Assembly (NCBI RefSeq): GCF_040436345.1
Contig: NC_133234.1
Coordinates: 9,858,446 to 9,922,445, forward strand
From: Pagrus major
Taxonomy: Eukaryota > Chordata > Actinopteri > Spariformes > Sparidae
DNA length: 64,000 nt
Direction: 5' to 3'
Both the position numbers and the translations under genes were made by a program. Numbering within the stretch: the stretch's first letter is position 1; every line of letters begins with the position of its first letter. Under the pieces are notes generated by a model. It was not told the origin of the DNA. It ran no database searches and saw only the letters and a program-made list of their open reading frames with translations. This document shows positions 52,401 through 63,399 of the stretch, in pieces.

Positions 52401-55400
52401 AGAGTTACAGGGTGCAGTCACTTTTCGGCAGGCCCTGCCGAAAAGTGACTGCACCCTGTAAGTCCTTATTGCAAGGAGTGATATTGACCAAATTCACTGT
52501 ACATGCACCTGGTTTCCTCTACTATTAATGCTGAAAAGACAGAGAATGTAACCCCTCCCAATCCAGAGTTACAGGGTGCAGTCACTTTTCGGCAGGCCCT
52601 GCCGAAAAGTGACTGCACCCTATAAGTCCTTATTGCAAGGAGTGATATTGACCAAATTCACTGTACATGCACCTGGTTTCCTCTACTATTAATGCTGAAA
52701 AGACAGAGAATGTAACCCCTCCCAATCCAGAGTTACAGGGTGCAGTCACTTTTCGGCAGGCCCTGCCGAAAAGTGACTGCACCCTGTAAGTCCTTATTGC
52801 AAGGAGTGATATTGACCAAATTCACTGTACATGCACCTGGTTTCCTCTAGTATTAATGCTGAAAAGACAGAGAATGTAACCCCTCCCAATCCAGAGTTAC
52901 AGGGTGCAGTCACTTTTCGGCAGGCCCTGCCAAAAAGTGACTGCACCCTGTAAGTCTTTATTGCAAGGAGTGATATTGACCAAATTCACTGTACATGCAC
53001 CTGGTTTCCTCTACTATTAATGCTGAAAAGACAGAGAATGTAACCCCTCCCAATCCAGAGTTACAGGGTGCAGTCACTTTTCGGCAGGCCCTGCCGAAAA
53101 GTGACTGCACGCTGTAAGTCCTTATTGCAAGGAGTGATATTAACCAAATTCACTGTACATGCACCTGGTTTCCTCTACTATTAATGCTGAAAAGACAGAG
53201 AATGTAACCCCTCCCAATCCAGAGTTACAGGGTGCAGTCACTTTTCGGCAGGCCCTGCCGAAAAGTGACTGCACCCTGTAAGTCTTTATTGCAAGGAGTG
53301 ATATTGACCAAATTCACTGTACATGCACCTGGTTACCTCTACTATTAATGCTGAAAAGACAGAGAATGTAACCCCTCCCAATCCAGAGTTACAGGGTGCA
53401 GTCACTTCTCGGCAGGCCCTGCCGAAAAGTGACTGCACCCTGTAACTCTGGATTGCAAGGAGTGATATTGACCAAATTCACTGTACATGCACCTGGTTTC
53501 CTCTACTATTAATGCTGAAAAGACAGAGAATGTAACCCCTCCCAATCCAGAGTTACAGGGTGCAGTCACTTTTCGGCAGGCCCTGCCGAAAAGTGACTGC
53601 ACCCTGTAAGTCCTTATTGCAAGGAGTGATATTGACCAAATTCACTGTACATGCACCTGGTTTCCTCTACTATTAATGCTGAAAAGACAGAGAATGTAAC
53701 CCCTCCCAATCCAGAGTTACAGGGTGCAGTCACTTTTCGGCAGGCCCTGCCGAAAAGTGACTGCACCCTATAAGTCCTTATTGCAAGGAGTGATATTGAC
53801 CAAATTCACTGTACATGCACCTGGTTTCCTCTACTATTAATGCTGAAAAGACAGAGAATGTAACCCCTCCCAATCCAGAGTTACAGGGTGCAGTCACTTT
53901 TCGGCAGGCCCTGCCGAAAAGTGACTGCACCCTGTAAGTCCTTATTGCAAGGAGTGATATTGACCAAATTCACTGTACATGCACCTGGTTTCCTCTAGTA
54001 TTAATGCTGAAAAGACAGAGAATGTAACCCCTCCCAATCCAGAGTTACAGGGTGCAGTCACTTTTCGGCAGGCCCTGCCGAAAAGTGACTGCACCCTGTA
54101 AGTCTTTATTGCAAGGAGTGATATTGACCAAATTCACTGTACATGCACCTGGTTTCCTCTACTATTAATGCTGAAAAGACAGAGAATGTAACCCCTCCCA
54201 ATCCAGAGTTACAGGGTGCAGTCACTTTTCGGCAGGCCCTGCCGAAAAGTGACTGCACCCTGTAAGTCTTTATTGCAAGGAGTGATATTGACCAAATTCA
54301 CTGTACATGCACCTGGTTACCTCTACTATTAATGCTGAAAAGACAGAGAATGTAACCCCTCCCAATCCAGAGTTACAGGGTGCAGTCACTTTTCGGCAGG
54401 CCCTGCCGAAAAGTGACTGCACGCTGTAAGTCCTTATTGCAAGGAGTGATATTAACCAAATTCACTGTACATGCACCTGGTTTCCTCTACTATTAATGCT
54501 GAAAAGACAGAGAATGTAACCCCTCCCAATCCAGAGTTACAGGGTGCAGTCACTTTTCGGCAGGCCCTGCCGAAAAGTGACTGCACCCTGTAAGTCTTTA
54601 TTGCAAGGAGTGATATTGACCAAATTCACTGTACATGCACCTGGTTACCTCTACTATTAATGCTGAAAAGACAGAGAATGTAACCCCTCCCAATCCAGAG
54701 TTACAGGGTGCAGTCACTTTTCGGCAGGCCCTGCCGAAAAGTGACTGCACCCTGTAAGTCTTTATTGCAAGGAGTGATATTGACCAAATTCACTGTACAT
54801 GCACCTGGTTTCCTCTACTATTAATGCTGAAAAGACAGAGAATGTAACCCCTCCCAATCCAGAGTTACAGGGTGCAGTCACTTTTCGGCAGGCCCTGCCG
54901 AAAAGTGACTGCACGCTGTAAGTCCTTATTGCAAGGAGTGATATTAACCAAATTCACTGTACATGCACCTGGTTTCCTCTACTATTAATGCTGAAAAGAC
55001 AGAGAATGTAACCCCTCCCAATCCAGAGTTACAGGGTGCAGTCACTTTTCGGCAGGCCCTGCCGAAAAGTGACTGCACCCTGTAAGTCTTTATTGCAAGG
55101 AGTGATATTGACCAAATTCACTGTACATGCACCTGGTTACCTCTACTATTAATGCTGAAAAGACAGAGAATGTAACCCCTCCCAATCCAGAGTTACAGGG
55201 TGCAGTCACTTCTCGGCAGGCCCTGCCGAAAAGTGACTGCACCCTGTAACTCTGGATTGCAAGGAGTGATATTGACCAAATTCACTGTACATGCACCTGG
55301 TTTCCTCTACTATTAATGCTGAAAAGACAGAGAATGTAACCCCTCCCAATCCAGAGTTACAGGGTGCAGTCACTTTTCGGCAGGCCCTGCCGAAAAGTGA

Positions 55401-55454
55401 CTGCACCCTGTAAGTCCTTATTGCAAGGAGTGATATTGACCAAATTCACTGTAC
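49471..55454 (+). repeat. Tandem array of ~37 palindrome-containing 164-bp units
   Basis: The unit length is 164 bp throughout, apart from the first two junctions (about 156 and 162). Each unit contains a near-perfect inverted repeat centred on GGCAGG-C-CCTGCC. Arms are 28 nt in most units (TTACAGGGTGCAGTCACTTT then TCGGCAGG) and 38 nt in units where the sequence after the palindrome is GTAACTCTGGATTG. The non-palindromic part reads GCAAGGAGTGATATTGACCA ... AACCCCTCCCAATCC. Units differ by few diagnostic bases: GTAAGTCC, GTAAGTCT, GTAACTCTGG, ACGCTG/ATTAACC, GGTTACC, CTAGTATT. Reading frames of 66-84 codons on the minus strand are repeat artefacts because 164 is not a multiple of three. There are no unique spacers, so this is not CRISPR-like. 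Confidence 0.97.
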
Positions 55455-55564
55455 TGTACTTAAGTAACTTTTTGGATAACTTGTACTTTTAAGAGCATAA
55501 TTATGAATACAATAATGCAGTATATATAGAACTGTAGGCTAACTGTAACGGATTGCCTTTACAT

Positions 55565-55690
55565 TCTGCATAACATTCTCTGTGTTTGCCAGGTGCATGT
55601 ACAGTGAATTTGGTCAATATCACTGTGTCACTGTGCAGTCACTTTTCGGCAGGGCCTGCCGAAAAGTGACTGCACCCTGTAACTCTAATG
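55565..55690 (-). repeat. Isolated inverted copy of the satellite unit
   Basis: About 110 bp past the end of the array, a partial unit occurs in opposite orientation: 'cattctctgtgtttgccaggtgcatgtacagtgaatttggtcaatatcac', then the palindrome. Its centre is GGCAGG-G-CCTGCC, the complement of the array's centre, which confirms the inversion. The intervening 55455-55560 contains 'gtacttaagtaact'-type repeat sequence. Confidence 0.9.
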
Positions 55691-57911
55691 TTAACTCAAC
55701 AACCCTGGTGCCCCCCTCAAAACTGATGTTTTTCTCAGTCACTGTATTAATATTCAAACATTTTCCACCCTTAAATCATACTATCTTATTCTATACTTAA
55801 CATAATTCACTTTATAGAGGACTTAAGTGCTCTATGATGATTTACCATAGCGTTCATCCAGCACACGACAGATGCCAATGCTCTGCAAGTGTTTGTCACG
55901 GTGTAAGGCCATTTTTTTAGAAACTTCAGCAGCTGGTTCCTGAAGATGTCGACAGTTTACTCTTTTTAATATTTCGGGTTCTCGCTGGTCAACAGTTCAG
56001 CACTTGTTCTCACAGGTGAAGAGTTGTACTTCCAGCTCCGGTCAGCGATCAGGTGCAGAACGAAATCAAAATCGTGAATTAATAATTAGTAATTAATTAT
56101 TAATTATTGAAGGTTATTTTTAATCAATTGATCATTATTTCAAACAGTCACTTATTTTATTTTGCTTTTACAATAATTCACTAATCGAAAAAGATTAAAC
56201 AGTGAAAATTTGCCCTATCATATTAAAGTATGGTGATCATTCAATTATTCCATTTAATCTGGCAAACGAAAAACGAAAAAACGAGTCAATATTTCGTTTT
56301 TCTGTATGCACCAAACATTGAAAACTGGTGTTTGTTTTCCTATTTTCAGCCCAAAACAGAAAATATAATAAACAAGGAAACCAAAACGAAATAATAAACC
56401 TAATTTACATTTTCCGTTATTGTTGTACCATTTCCCACGGTACATTTCTGCTGTGTGGCCACGCTTTGCGCATGCACAATGTATAGTCGCTCGGTATCCA
56501 TGGTGAGCAACAACACACCGGTCTGAGTGCCAAAAGTCCCACGGTCCAGTCCATTGACTGTGTACAGCCTATGGTCCAGTCCCAGTAGACCACTGGAGTC
56601 CCACGTTCTAATGGCATCACTCGAGCCATACATGTCTCTTTCAAATTCATACTCCTGACTTCTTTCCCCGCAACAGATAAGTCCTGTGATTTTCAGGCTG
56701 ATATCATTAAATTTGACCATTTACAACAGGGGGAACGCATCCTGACAGCTTGGAGTATTACTGTCAGATAGTGGTCCCCCTCTGTTCAATATTAAAGGAG
56801 GCTCAGACAAGCATTAAAGACTTTAATAACATTAAACAAAAAATAAATAGTGTATACTTACTTTTTAGAACATACAACTATTATTCAAATTCAATAAATA
56901 CAAAATTAAATGGCAAAATGTGCAATATTTAACACATCAACAAAAACATCAAAATAATTTTAAAAAATGATAAACATGAAAATTTTCATGTAGGCTTTGT
57001 AAAGAAAACATCCACATTCATCGTCTTTTAAGTTCCTTTCCTTCAGCATGCTGCACATACAAATTTGTCCTCTATCTTTGGCCTTCCAACACATGCATAG
57101 TGGAACCACTGTCCACAGACATCACAGGATATCTGTAGTGCAAAAACATATATATTGTATGTATATGTATATATATTTTATTAGAATTATGTTTTTGAAT
57201 ATATATTTAAAATTGCATAATAAACTAGAATATGTATTTGTGTACAATAAAAGACTTGGGGCTTCAAAACATTTCAAAAACTAAATTACTAAGTTTAAAG
57301 TAACCTTTAAAAATCTTTTCATGCATGTACTGTTGATTTAGTAAATAAAAGAAAAGTGTCAATAGCAGCAGAGTTTTAAAGTGAATTCTGATGATTAGAC
57401 ACATGATCTGTTGTCTGTCTGCTTGTATACACTGTCAGACACTGTTGGTTGTTGGATATGTTTCAAGGACAATAAAGAGTTGATTATAACATCATAATTT
57501 GGTAAGGATAGAGAGTCATTCCAGGTCAAAAGTGTCAAGTCTAAAGTGAAGTCATGAGGGATTGATCAAAGTAATTAAATTCATGACTTGGGTCTGAATC
57601 AAGTCGACAATTCTGCAAGTAGTGTATCCAAAATATTGTTAGGTCTACACAAAATCTATCTTTAATGTGATGTCAGATCTCAAATGTGGTGGTCTGCACC
57701 CTCCTCTGGCCAACAGCAGGCATGGCACCAACATGGAAATATGGAGACTTGCCAGATTGCAAATAAAGCAATTCAGTTTGGAGTTAACAAATCCAAATCT
57801 TTTATAAATAATCTAAATATAATAATATGTCATCATTTATCTCATACATACAATTGGGAATTGACAAAAGCTTGGATGTGTTAAGCAAATTAAAGACAAG
57901 TGAAATGTTAG
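55691..57911. other. Intergenic, repeat-like, no recognised gene
   Basis: AT-rich with A-rich stretches such as 'ggcaaacgaaaaacgaaaaaacgagtc' (56262-56288), which look like remnants of dispersed elements. On the minus strand a frame of 106 codons (56400-56720) encodes an unrecognised peptide (KITGLICCGERSQEYEFERD near its start) with no supporting neighbours. I name no gene here. Confidence 0.5.
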
Positions 57912-58390
57912 TCTCAAGTGTGCCAAATGGATCAGAATTAATGCCATCATAAGCATTATATCTATGCTAGTTTAGTTCAGCATCTTAGCATGCTAACATT
58001 TGCTAATTAGCAGTAAACACAAGTTACAGCTAAGGATGAGGGACATGTTATTAATTTTGCAAGTATCTTGTCATTAAACAAAATACACTACTCAAAATTA
58101 GTTGGGGATGTTGGGATATCTTAGTGTTTTCATTTGATTGTTACGTATGAACTCTTATTTCGTGTTTTGTGAATATATTTAGTCCTCAAAAATAATGCAA
58201 CACGTTTTATTTCACATGCATATATGCACCCAATATCCCAAAATCCCTAACTGATTCTGAGTAGTGTATTTGAGAGATTGAATTTTTGACCTGAAGGTGG
58301 CGCTAGATGAAAAGTTAAGGGATCACCAATGGTGTTACATTTGATCCTGAGGGAAACATGAATGCTTTTACCTAATTTAATGCAACATAT
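57912..58390 (+). repeat. Second copy of the 49206-49470 dispersed repeat, interrupted
   Basis: Closely matches the left-flank repeat from 'tcaagtgtgccaaatggatcagaattaatgcc' through 'ttaagggatcaccaatggtgttacatttgatcctgaggg', and extends beyond it. It is split at 58085 by a 181-bp insertion. Confidence 0.85.
58086..58266. mobile_element. 181-bp MITE with TA target duplication
   Basis: The termini CACTACTCAAAATTAGTTGG and, inverted, CACTACTCAGAATCAGTTAG match at about 21 of 24 bases over the first 24. TA flanks both sides (58084-58085, 58267-58268). The related repeat at 49206-49470 shows the uninterrupted sequence (about 'aaaagtatctgacagattg'), so this is a defined insertion. The TA duplication suggests the Tc1/mariner superfamily. 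Confidence 0.85.
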
Positions 58391-58472
58391 GCAATAATTG
58401 TTTATACATTTCAACCCAAAATGTGAATTAATCCATAAGATTGTGTTGTACTGTTCTCCCTGCTCACAGTCA

Positions 58473-58474
<2 letters not shown>

Positions 58475-58542
<68 letters not shown>
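58475..58542. repeat. (CA)n microsatellite
   Basis: About 34 uninterrupted CA units lie upstream of the snx29 promoter. Confidence 0.97.
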
Positions 58543-58545
<3 letters not shown>

Positions 58546-58604
58546 TTATCTCAACTGCCTGTCTACATGAAAATTATGCTTTTGTAGTTTCGCGGCTCTT
58601 TTAA

Positions 58605-59082
58605 CAAAGACTACAACTCCCACTATGCCTTTCCGGTCATATGACAGCTGTGTGTTTGGTCATGTGACCTTGACACCGCTCTGTCGGCTTCCCTGTCTGG
58701 CAGAGCCACAGGCTCAAAACTGAAAACACTTCATTTCTCTGCTAAAAGACTCCATTACACTTCAGACGGCTGACCACACGGCTCTGAAAACACACTCCGG
58801 CTTGTGTTTCTCACAGTTTATCTGCTCATTAGGCTTCGTACAAGACTTACATGTCAGACTGGTAGACTCACAGCCCCAGCGGCTCCCCGGCAGGCCTCTC
58901 TGTTTACCGTGTGAGCATCAGTCCTCACGCCGCGGTTGGGTGGGTCCAGCTCGGCCACAGAGGCAGCATGGCCCCGCTGCACAGCTAGCCTCTGCTCCTG
59001 AAAGCTACAGAAAAGGGATGAATCATATCGCTGGTGAACTGTTCAGCTTGGATGTCACTGCTAACGGGGTTTGGCTGTCAGA
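58605..59082 (+). promoter_or_regulatory. snx29: snx29 promoter and 5' UTR with ZNF143-type and M-box sites
   Basis: ACTACAACTCCCACTATGC (58610-58628) closely fits the ZNF143/THAP11 SBS motif (ACTACAATTCCCAGAATGC). TCATGTGA (58659-58666) is an M-box for MITF/TFE factors. The 5' UTR then runs to the ATG at 59083. A 94-codon open frame upstream (58802-59086) has no similarity and is taken as 5' UTR. Confidence 0.55.
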
Positions 59083-62000
59083 ATGAACGGTGAGTTTTGT
59101 GTTTCGTGCTTTTTGTCGGTCACTCACCTGTTAAAGCAGCAAATGTCAACTCATGCATGAAAGAGGGGATTCAGTCACTTGTTAATAACCTGTGTGCTCA
59201 GAGTGGGAGTCAGGGATTTCTGCTGACATGTTAACTGCACTGTCTGCAGCTACTTCCCCACTGTCAACATCCAGCTAATGGCCTCTCTGCTCTTTCAAAC
59301 CTTGTTGAATCAATACATTCATGTTCAGCTTTTACTTCAAAGAAAATAAAAGCAATTCAAGACTATTCAAAGGCATTTTTTGTGGGCTCTAACCATGTAT
59401 GAGCACTCTATGTCACTCTGTCCAGACTGTGACTGTGACCTGGAAAACACCTGGTAGTTTCTGTTTTGAATCCTACTTAAACATGTGGCTGGAGGAGAGT
59501 GACTGCTCCAGCTCCTGTTGTCCTTCAGCAAAGCATTTGAGCCAGAGCTGCTCCATTAGGTTAGCAGCTTGAAGAAGACTGTGGTAGAATTGGATTATGG
59601 TTAATATTCTACTATATTACAAAACCTGAGATTGTGTAACTGATTGCTTATACTTTCACCTGCAGAGTACATTTTTGGATTTATCAATCATTTGTTAATA
59701 AAGTCAATAGTCTATAAAATGTGATAAGATAGTAAACAAAAGTCCTCCACTGATTCCTCAGAGCCTGACGAGATGCTATCAGATGTCCTGTTTTGTCTGA
59801 CCCATGGTTCAAATTCCTAAGATATGCAATTTAAATGTGTTATAAAAGCAGCAGATCAGTCAGAGACTTCTGGGGATTTTGCTTTAAAAATATACAAATT
59901 GTTGCAGGTTAAAGCAGCACTATGTAGTTTTGAGAAATCAATTTTAATCAGAGGAGAAAGATCTTCATTGACTGATTATTTTTTAAATCCCTAACAAACA
60001 AACTTATTAAACAATCTTTATTCATTTTCATGACTGAATAAACAAACTGACCTTAAAGGACAACACAATTTCATACCGTTTTACTTTGTTTATATGTGGC
60101 GGACCCTGCCACCGTTCTAGTGTCATCCTAAAAAGAATAAGATTAATTCCAAACAGTTACTAAAATAGTTTAAAAGCATGCAGAGCAATAACAGCAAATG
60201 AATATTAAAGGGTCACGGTGCCTTCTCAGGCCTGTGAGAGCCGACCAATCCCTACACCGAGCTTTTCAGGGAAAGGGGCCTTAAAGAGACAGGCACTAGA
60301 ACAGAGCGTTTAGACAGAGGGTGAATAGAGGTGCTGCATCAATGGACAATTTAAGAAACATAATGTGGCAAAAAGTGTAGTTTTCTCATGATAAACTTGC
60401 TGTTTAATGTCGCAGACACGCTGAAAGTTCTCGTAATAAAGAGCTTCCTTTATCTTTATCTTATTCAGTTTGTTTGTTTATTTGCTGGGGTGTAAATAAT
60501 ACAGGTGAGGTGGGTTTCATACTGTAGTAATGGAAAAAAAATACATTAACAAACTGCAGCTGTTTGCATGCTGACTGTAATGGCTTTCTTCTGCGGTTAA
60601 TTTCCGTCCTCGCCTCTTGGACATGCATAATTAATACAGGAGCAAGCAATGATTTGGAAAATGAGTCTGTATTACAGGCTCATTTTCTTAATCCATCGCC
60701 CAAACTGAATCTGGGTAATTTTCCCTTTGTTTGTCTGTGTTCATCTCTTCAGGCACTCAGCAGAGTGATACCAAGAGACAGCACCTCCTGGAGAGGCTGC
60801 TGGATGCTGTCAAACAGGTAAGTGACCTGTTATGTTCATGCATCTGTACGTTGACTTTTATTCACTTTTCAAATTTTAGCAGCATCGTAGTAGAAGGCCA
60901 TAAAATTACACCTGGCTGTTTGCTAAATCTCAAAGTCAGATTGGCCTCAATATAAAGAAATATGTATTCATTTTCTTTATAATCTGTATCTGTGAATGAT
61001 TATCACTGTTTACAAAAGAAAGACACTCCCAAATTCTACATTTCACTAGAACAAGAAATCTATTTAACGTCAGACCATGTGGTTTCTGAATACCCTTTAG
61101 TTCCTTTATTCACTGTGTACCAAAACTCACTGGAGGAAGTAAAACTGAGCACTATTCACAACTTTATAATTTGATAATCTATTCAAAAGGCAGATATATT
61201 GGGCAGCAAACTAAGGAGTGAAATGTGAGTGGTATTTAAGAGTCATATTGCGTGAGATTTTTTGGAAACACATTTGCAGATGGGGTGATGATGTTATGTA
61301 CTTGCCGTACAAAGAGGGAAAAAGAAAAGTGGGAACTGCGTGTACAGTATCAGGTTTCTGGTTTCAAGGAACAGAGATTCCTTTTATAGAAGTTCCTCAT
61401 GATTTGGAGCCATTATGGGGTATTATTCAGGTGAGAATCTAAACAGATTTACTGCCCTTCTGTCAGTGACATCAATGACCCAGCCCCAGTCTGAAGTCCA
61501 TTATCTCCAGTTCATTTTATCTGGTGATAAAACATTAAACTTTTCAGCTACTGGCCAAACAGTGGGCCGTTGGGTGTCTGGTATAATTAAAAAGTATAGT
61601 TCACTATCAGTACTGTTCATCAGAAAAACACAGTCTACTCTGTGGCTACTTGAGCGATTTAAGCCCTTAAAGTCTTTAGAAATGTGCTCTTTGTGTGCTG
61701 GAGTAAGTTTTGAAGCATTTCACAGGCAGCTATTATCATTCCCTTCATATCTTCCCAGTGCCAAATCCGCTTTGGAGGAAGAAAGGAGATTGCCACAGAC
61801 TCAGACAGCAGGTAAGAGAAGCAGCCTGTTACCGAGACATTCTTCAGTCAGTATCTGTGTTTACTTAGCACCTGAGGAGCTGTTTGGTTTGCATGTGCAG
61901 CTCCAGGTCACTTGAGGCTGCGCTGCTTTAGGCTCCTGTGTTACCTTCAGCCTCTTCTGTGCAGCGATCTGGCAACGTGCCCAGCTTGGGGGTCGATTTC

Positions 62001-62529
62001 TTTTCTACAAAAAATATTTTAAAATGAATTAAATAATGTGTTTTAAAATATTTTCCATCATATCTTAGTCATAAAAAAGTGTTGTTTGATGATGTCAATG
62101 ACCTTCAGAACAGTAAATCTAGGGAATGATTGATAAAATATGTTTCATCAGGACTCAAAGAGAAAGTAATCGATCGAAATTTCATGTCCTGTGCTGCTCA
62201 GATCTCATTTTGAGGGTGTAGCTACAGTTTTTAAACTATAATGATAACTGCCTTATTTTGTCTGGGAATGTACATCGGGGTTCCTCTGGCTGAGTTTAAA
62301 GTGCACCCATAGTTTCAAGGGCATACTCCTTCAAAGCACTGTACATGTACTGTTCACATCGACCCCCTTTCTCGCCTCGGGGTAACTTTTCTTTGCCTCT
62401 GCAGGGTGATCTGTCTGTGCGCCCAGTTTGAAGCGGTGCTGCAGCACGGCCTGAGGAAGAGTCGAGGCCTGGCCCTCACCGCCGCCGCTCTCAAGCAGGC
62501 TGCAGGGTTCAGCAGCAGGACCGAAGCAG
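59083..62529 (+). CDS. snx29: Sorting nexin 29, first four coding exons (3' part outside window)
   Basis: SNX29 (RUNDC2A) combines an N-terminal RUN domain, coiled coils and a C-terminal PX domain that binds phosphoinositides on endosomes. Exons here: 59083-59089 (MN plus one base), 60753-60817, 61759-61811 and 62405-62529. The joined reading is MNGTQQSDTKRQHLLERLLD..., then CQIRFGGRKEIATDSDSR, then VICLCAQFEAVLQHGLRKSR and GLALTAAALKQAAGFSSRTE. This matches the start of mammalian SNX29 through the beginning of the RUN domain. Splice phases are consistent and the last visible donor is at 62530. The remaining exons are beyond the window. In human 16p13 SNX29 lies next to GSPT1/RSL1D1, as here apart from the pirt-tmem238l block. 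Confidence 0.93.
59912..60120 (+). repeat. Left part of a TTAA-type MITE in snx29 intron 1
   Basis: Starts TTAAAGCAGCACTATGTAGT and runs through 'ttcattgactgatta' and 'cttaaaggacaacacaatttcat' to 'ttatatgtggcggaccctgccacc'. It shares these blocks with the element at 44241-44592. The right terminus was not found. Confidence 0.65.
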
Positions 62530-62737
62530 GTACGATACTTAACTGGCTGTACGGTCCGTTAAACTCGGGTCCAAAGTTGAAAATCAAAGCAGCAACTGAA
62601 ATTCAGCCTCTAGCCTTTACCCTGGAAAGAGGAGACCTGAGAATGCTAACCTTGCTACCCTGTGGCTCGGCTTGTTATCTTGGAAGTCATGGGGGGTTGG
62701 AGGACGCGAGTGTGTTAGTTGGGAAGCTGGGATCTGC

Positions 62738-62746
62738 CACACACAC

Positions 62747-62793
<47 letters not shown>
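62738..62793. repeat. (CA)n microsatellite
   Basis: About 27 CA units with one irregular step (CACAACAC), within snx29 intron 4. Confidence 0.95.
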
Positions 62794-62795
<2 letters not shown>

Positions 62796-63399
62796 TGCTG
62801 TGACACCAGATGGTTAGACTACAGACAGGTCAAGATGGCATGCACAGGAAGGTCTCTGCTTCCCTGTTTCACTCTCTCTGCTGCGCTCACCTGTCTGTCT
62901 CCAAACCTCTGCATCTCTGTCTCAGTCTGTGGTGGGCAGCACACCTGCTGTGGCTTTACACTCCTCAAAAGTGCTGCTGAGATGTGCCGTCATTATAAAT
63001 GCGAGTTGTGTGCTCAGACATCGTTCAAACCCACAGAAGTTTATTTTAAATTCCAGGCATGATCACAAACATCACATTGCCTCTCATTTTATCCTGAGGA
63101 AGATAGCTCTTTTTTATTCCAGAACACCTCAATATTTGACAATTAATTGAAATAGTTTAACTTTCAATTAATTGTAGCAAGAAAGGAGCTTCCACTGTTT
63201 TAATTGTACAGATGAGCTCCAGTAACGTTACCCCATCATTGACAAATATTTGAATTTAAATTGATTATAAACTAGATATTATTTAGTTGCTAATGTTATA
63301 AAAGTTGGTACTGTGAATAATACAATATGTTTTCATACAAATGAACTGTCAGTGTTTAGTACACTTTGCATTTGTTCTACCACCAAGCTGAACGTATCA

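Noticed and set aside
49478-55406. Repeated 66-84-codon minus-strand frames in the satellite
   Set aside because: They are the same repeat read across unit borders; 164 is not divisible by three and no start, promoter or homologue supports coding.
49471-55454. CRISPR-like regular repeats
   Set aside because: Units are contiguous with no unique spacers and the genome is a vertebrate.
62530-63062. Continuation of the snx29 frame past 62529
   Set aside because: It runs into a CA microsatellite and departs from the SNX29 sequence, while a good GT donor ends the exon at 62529.
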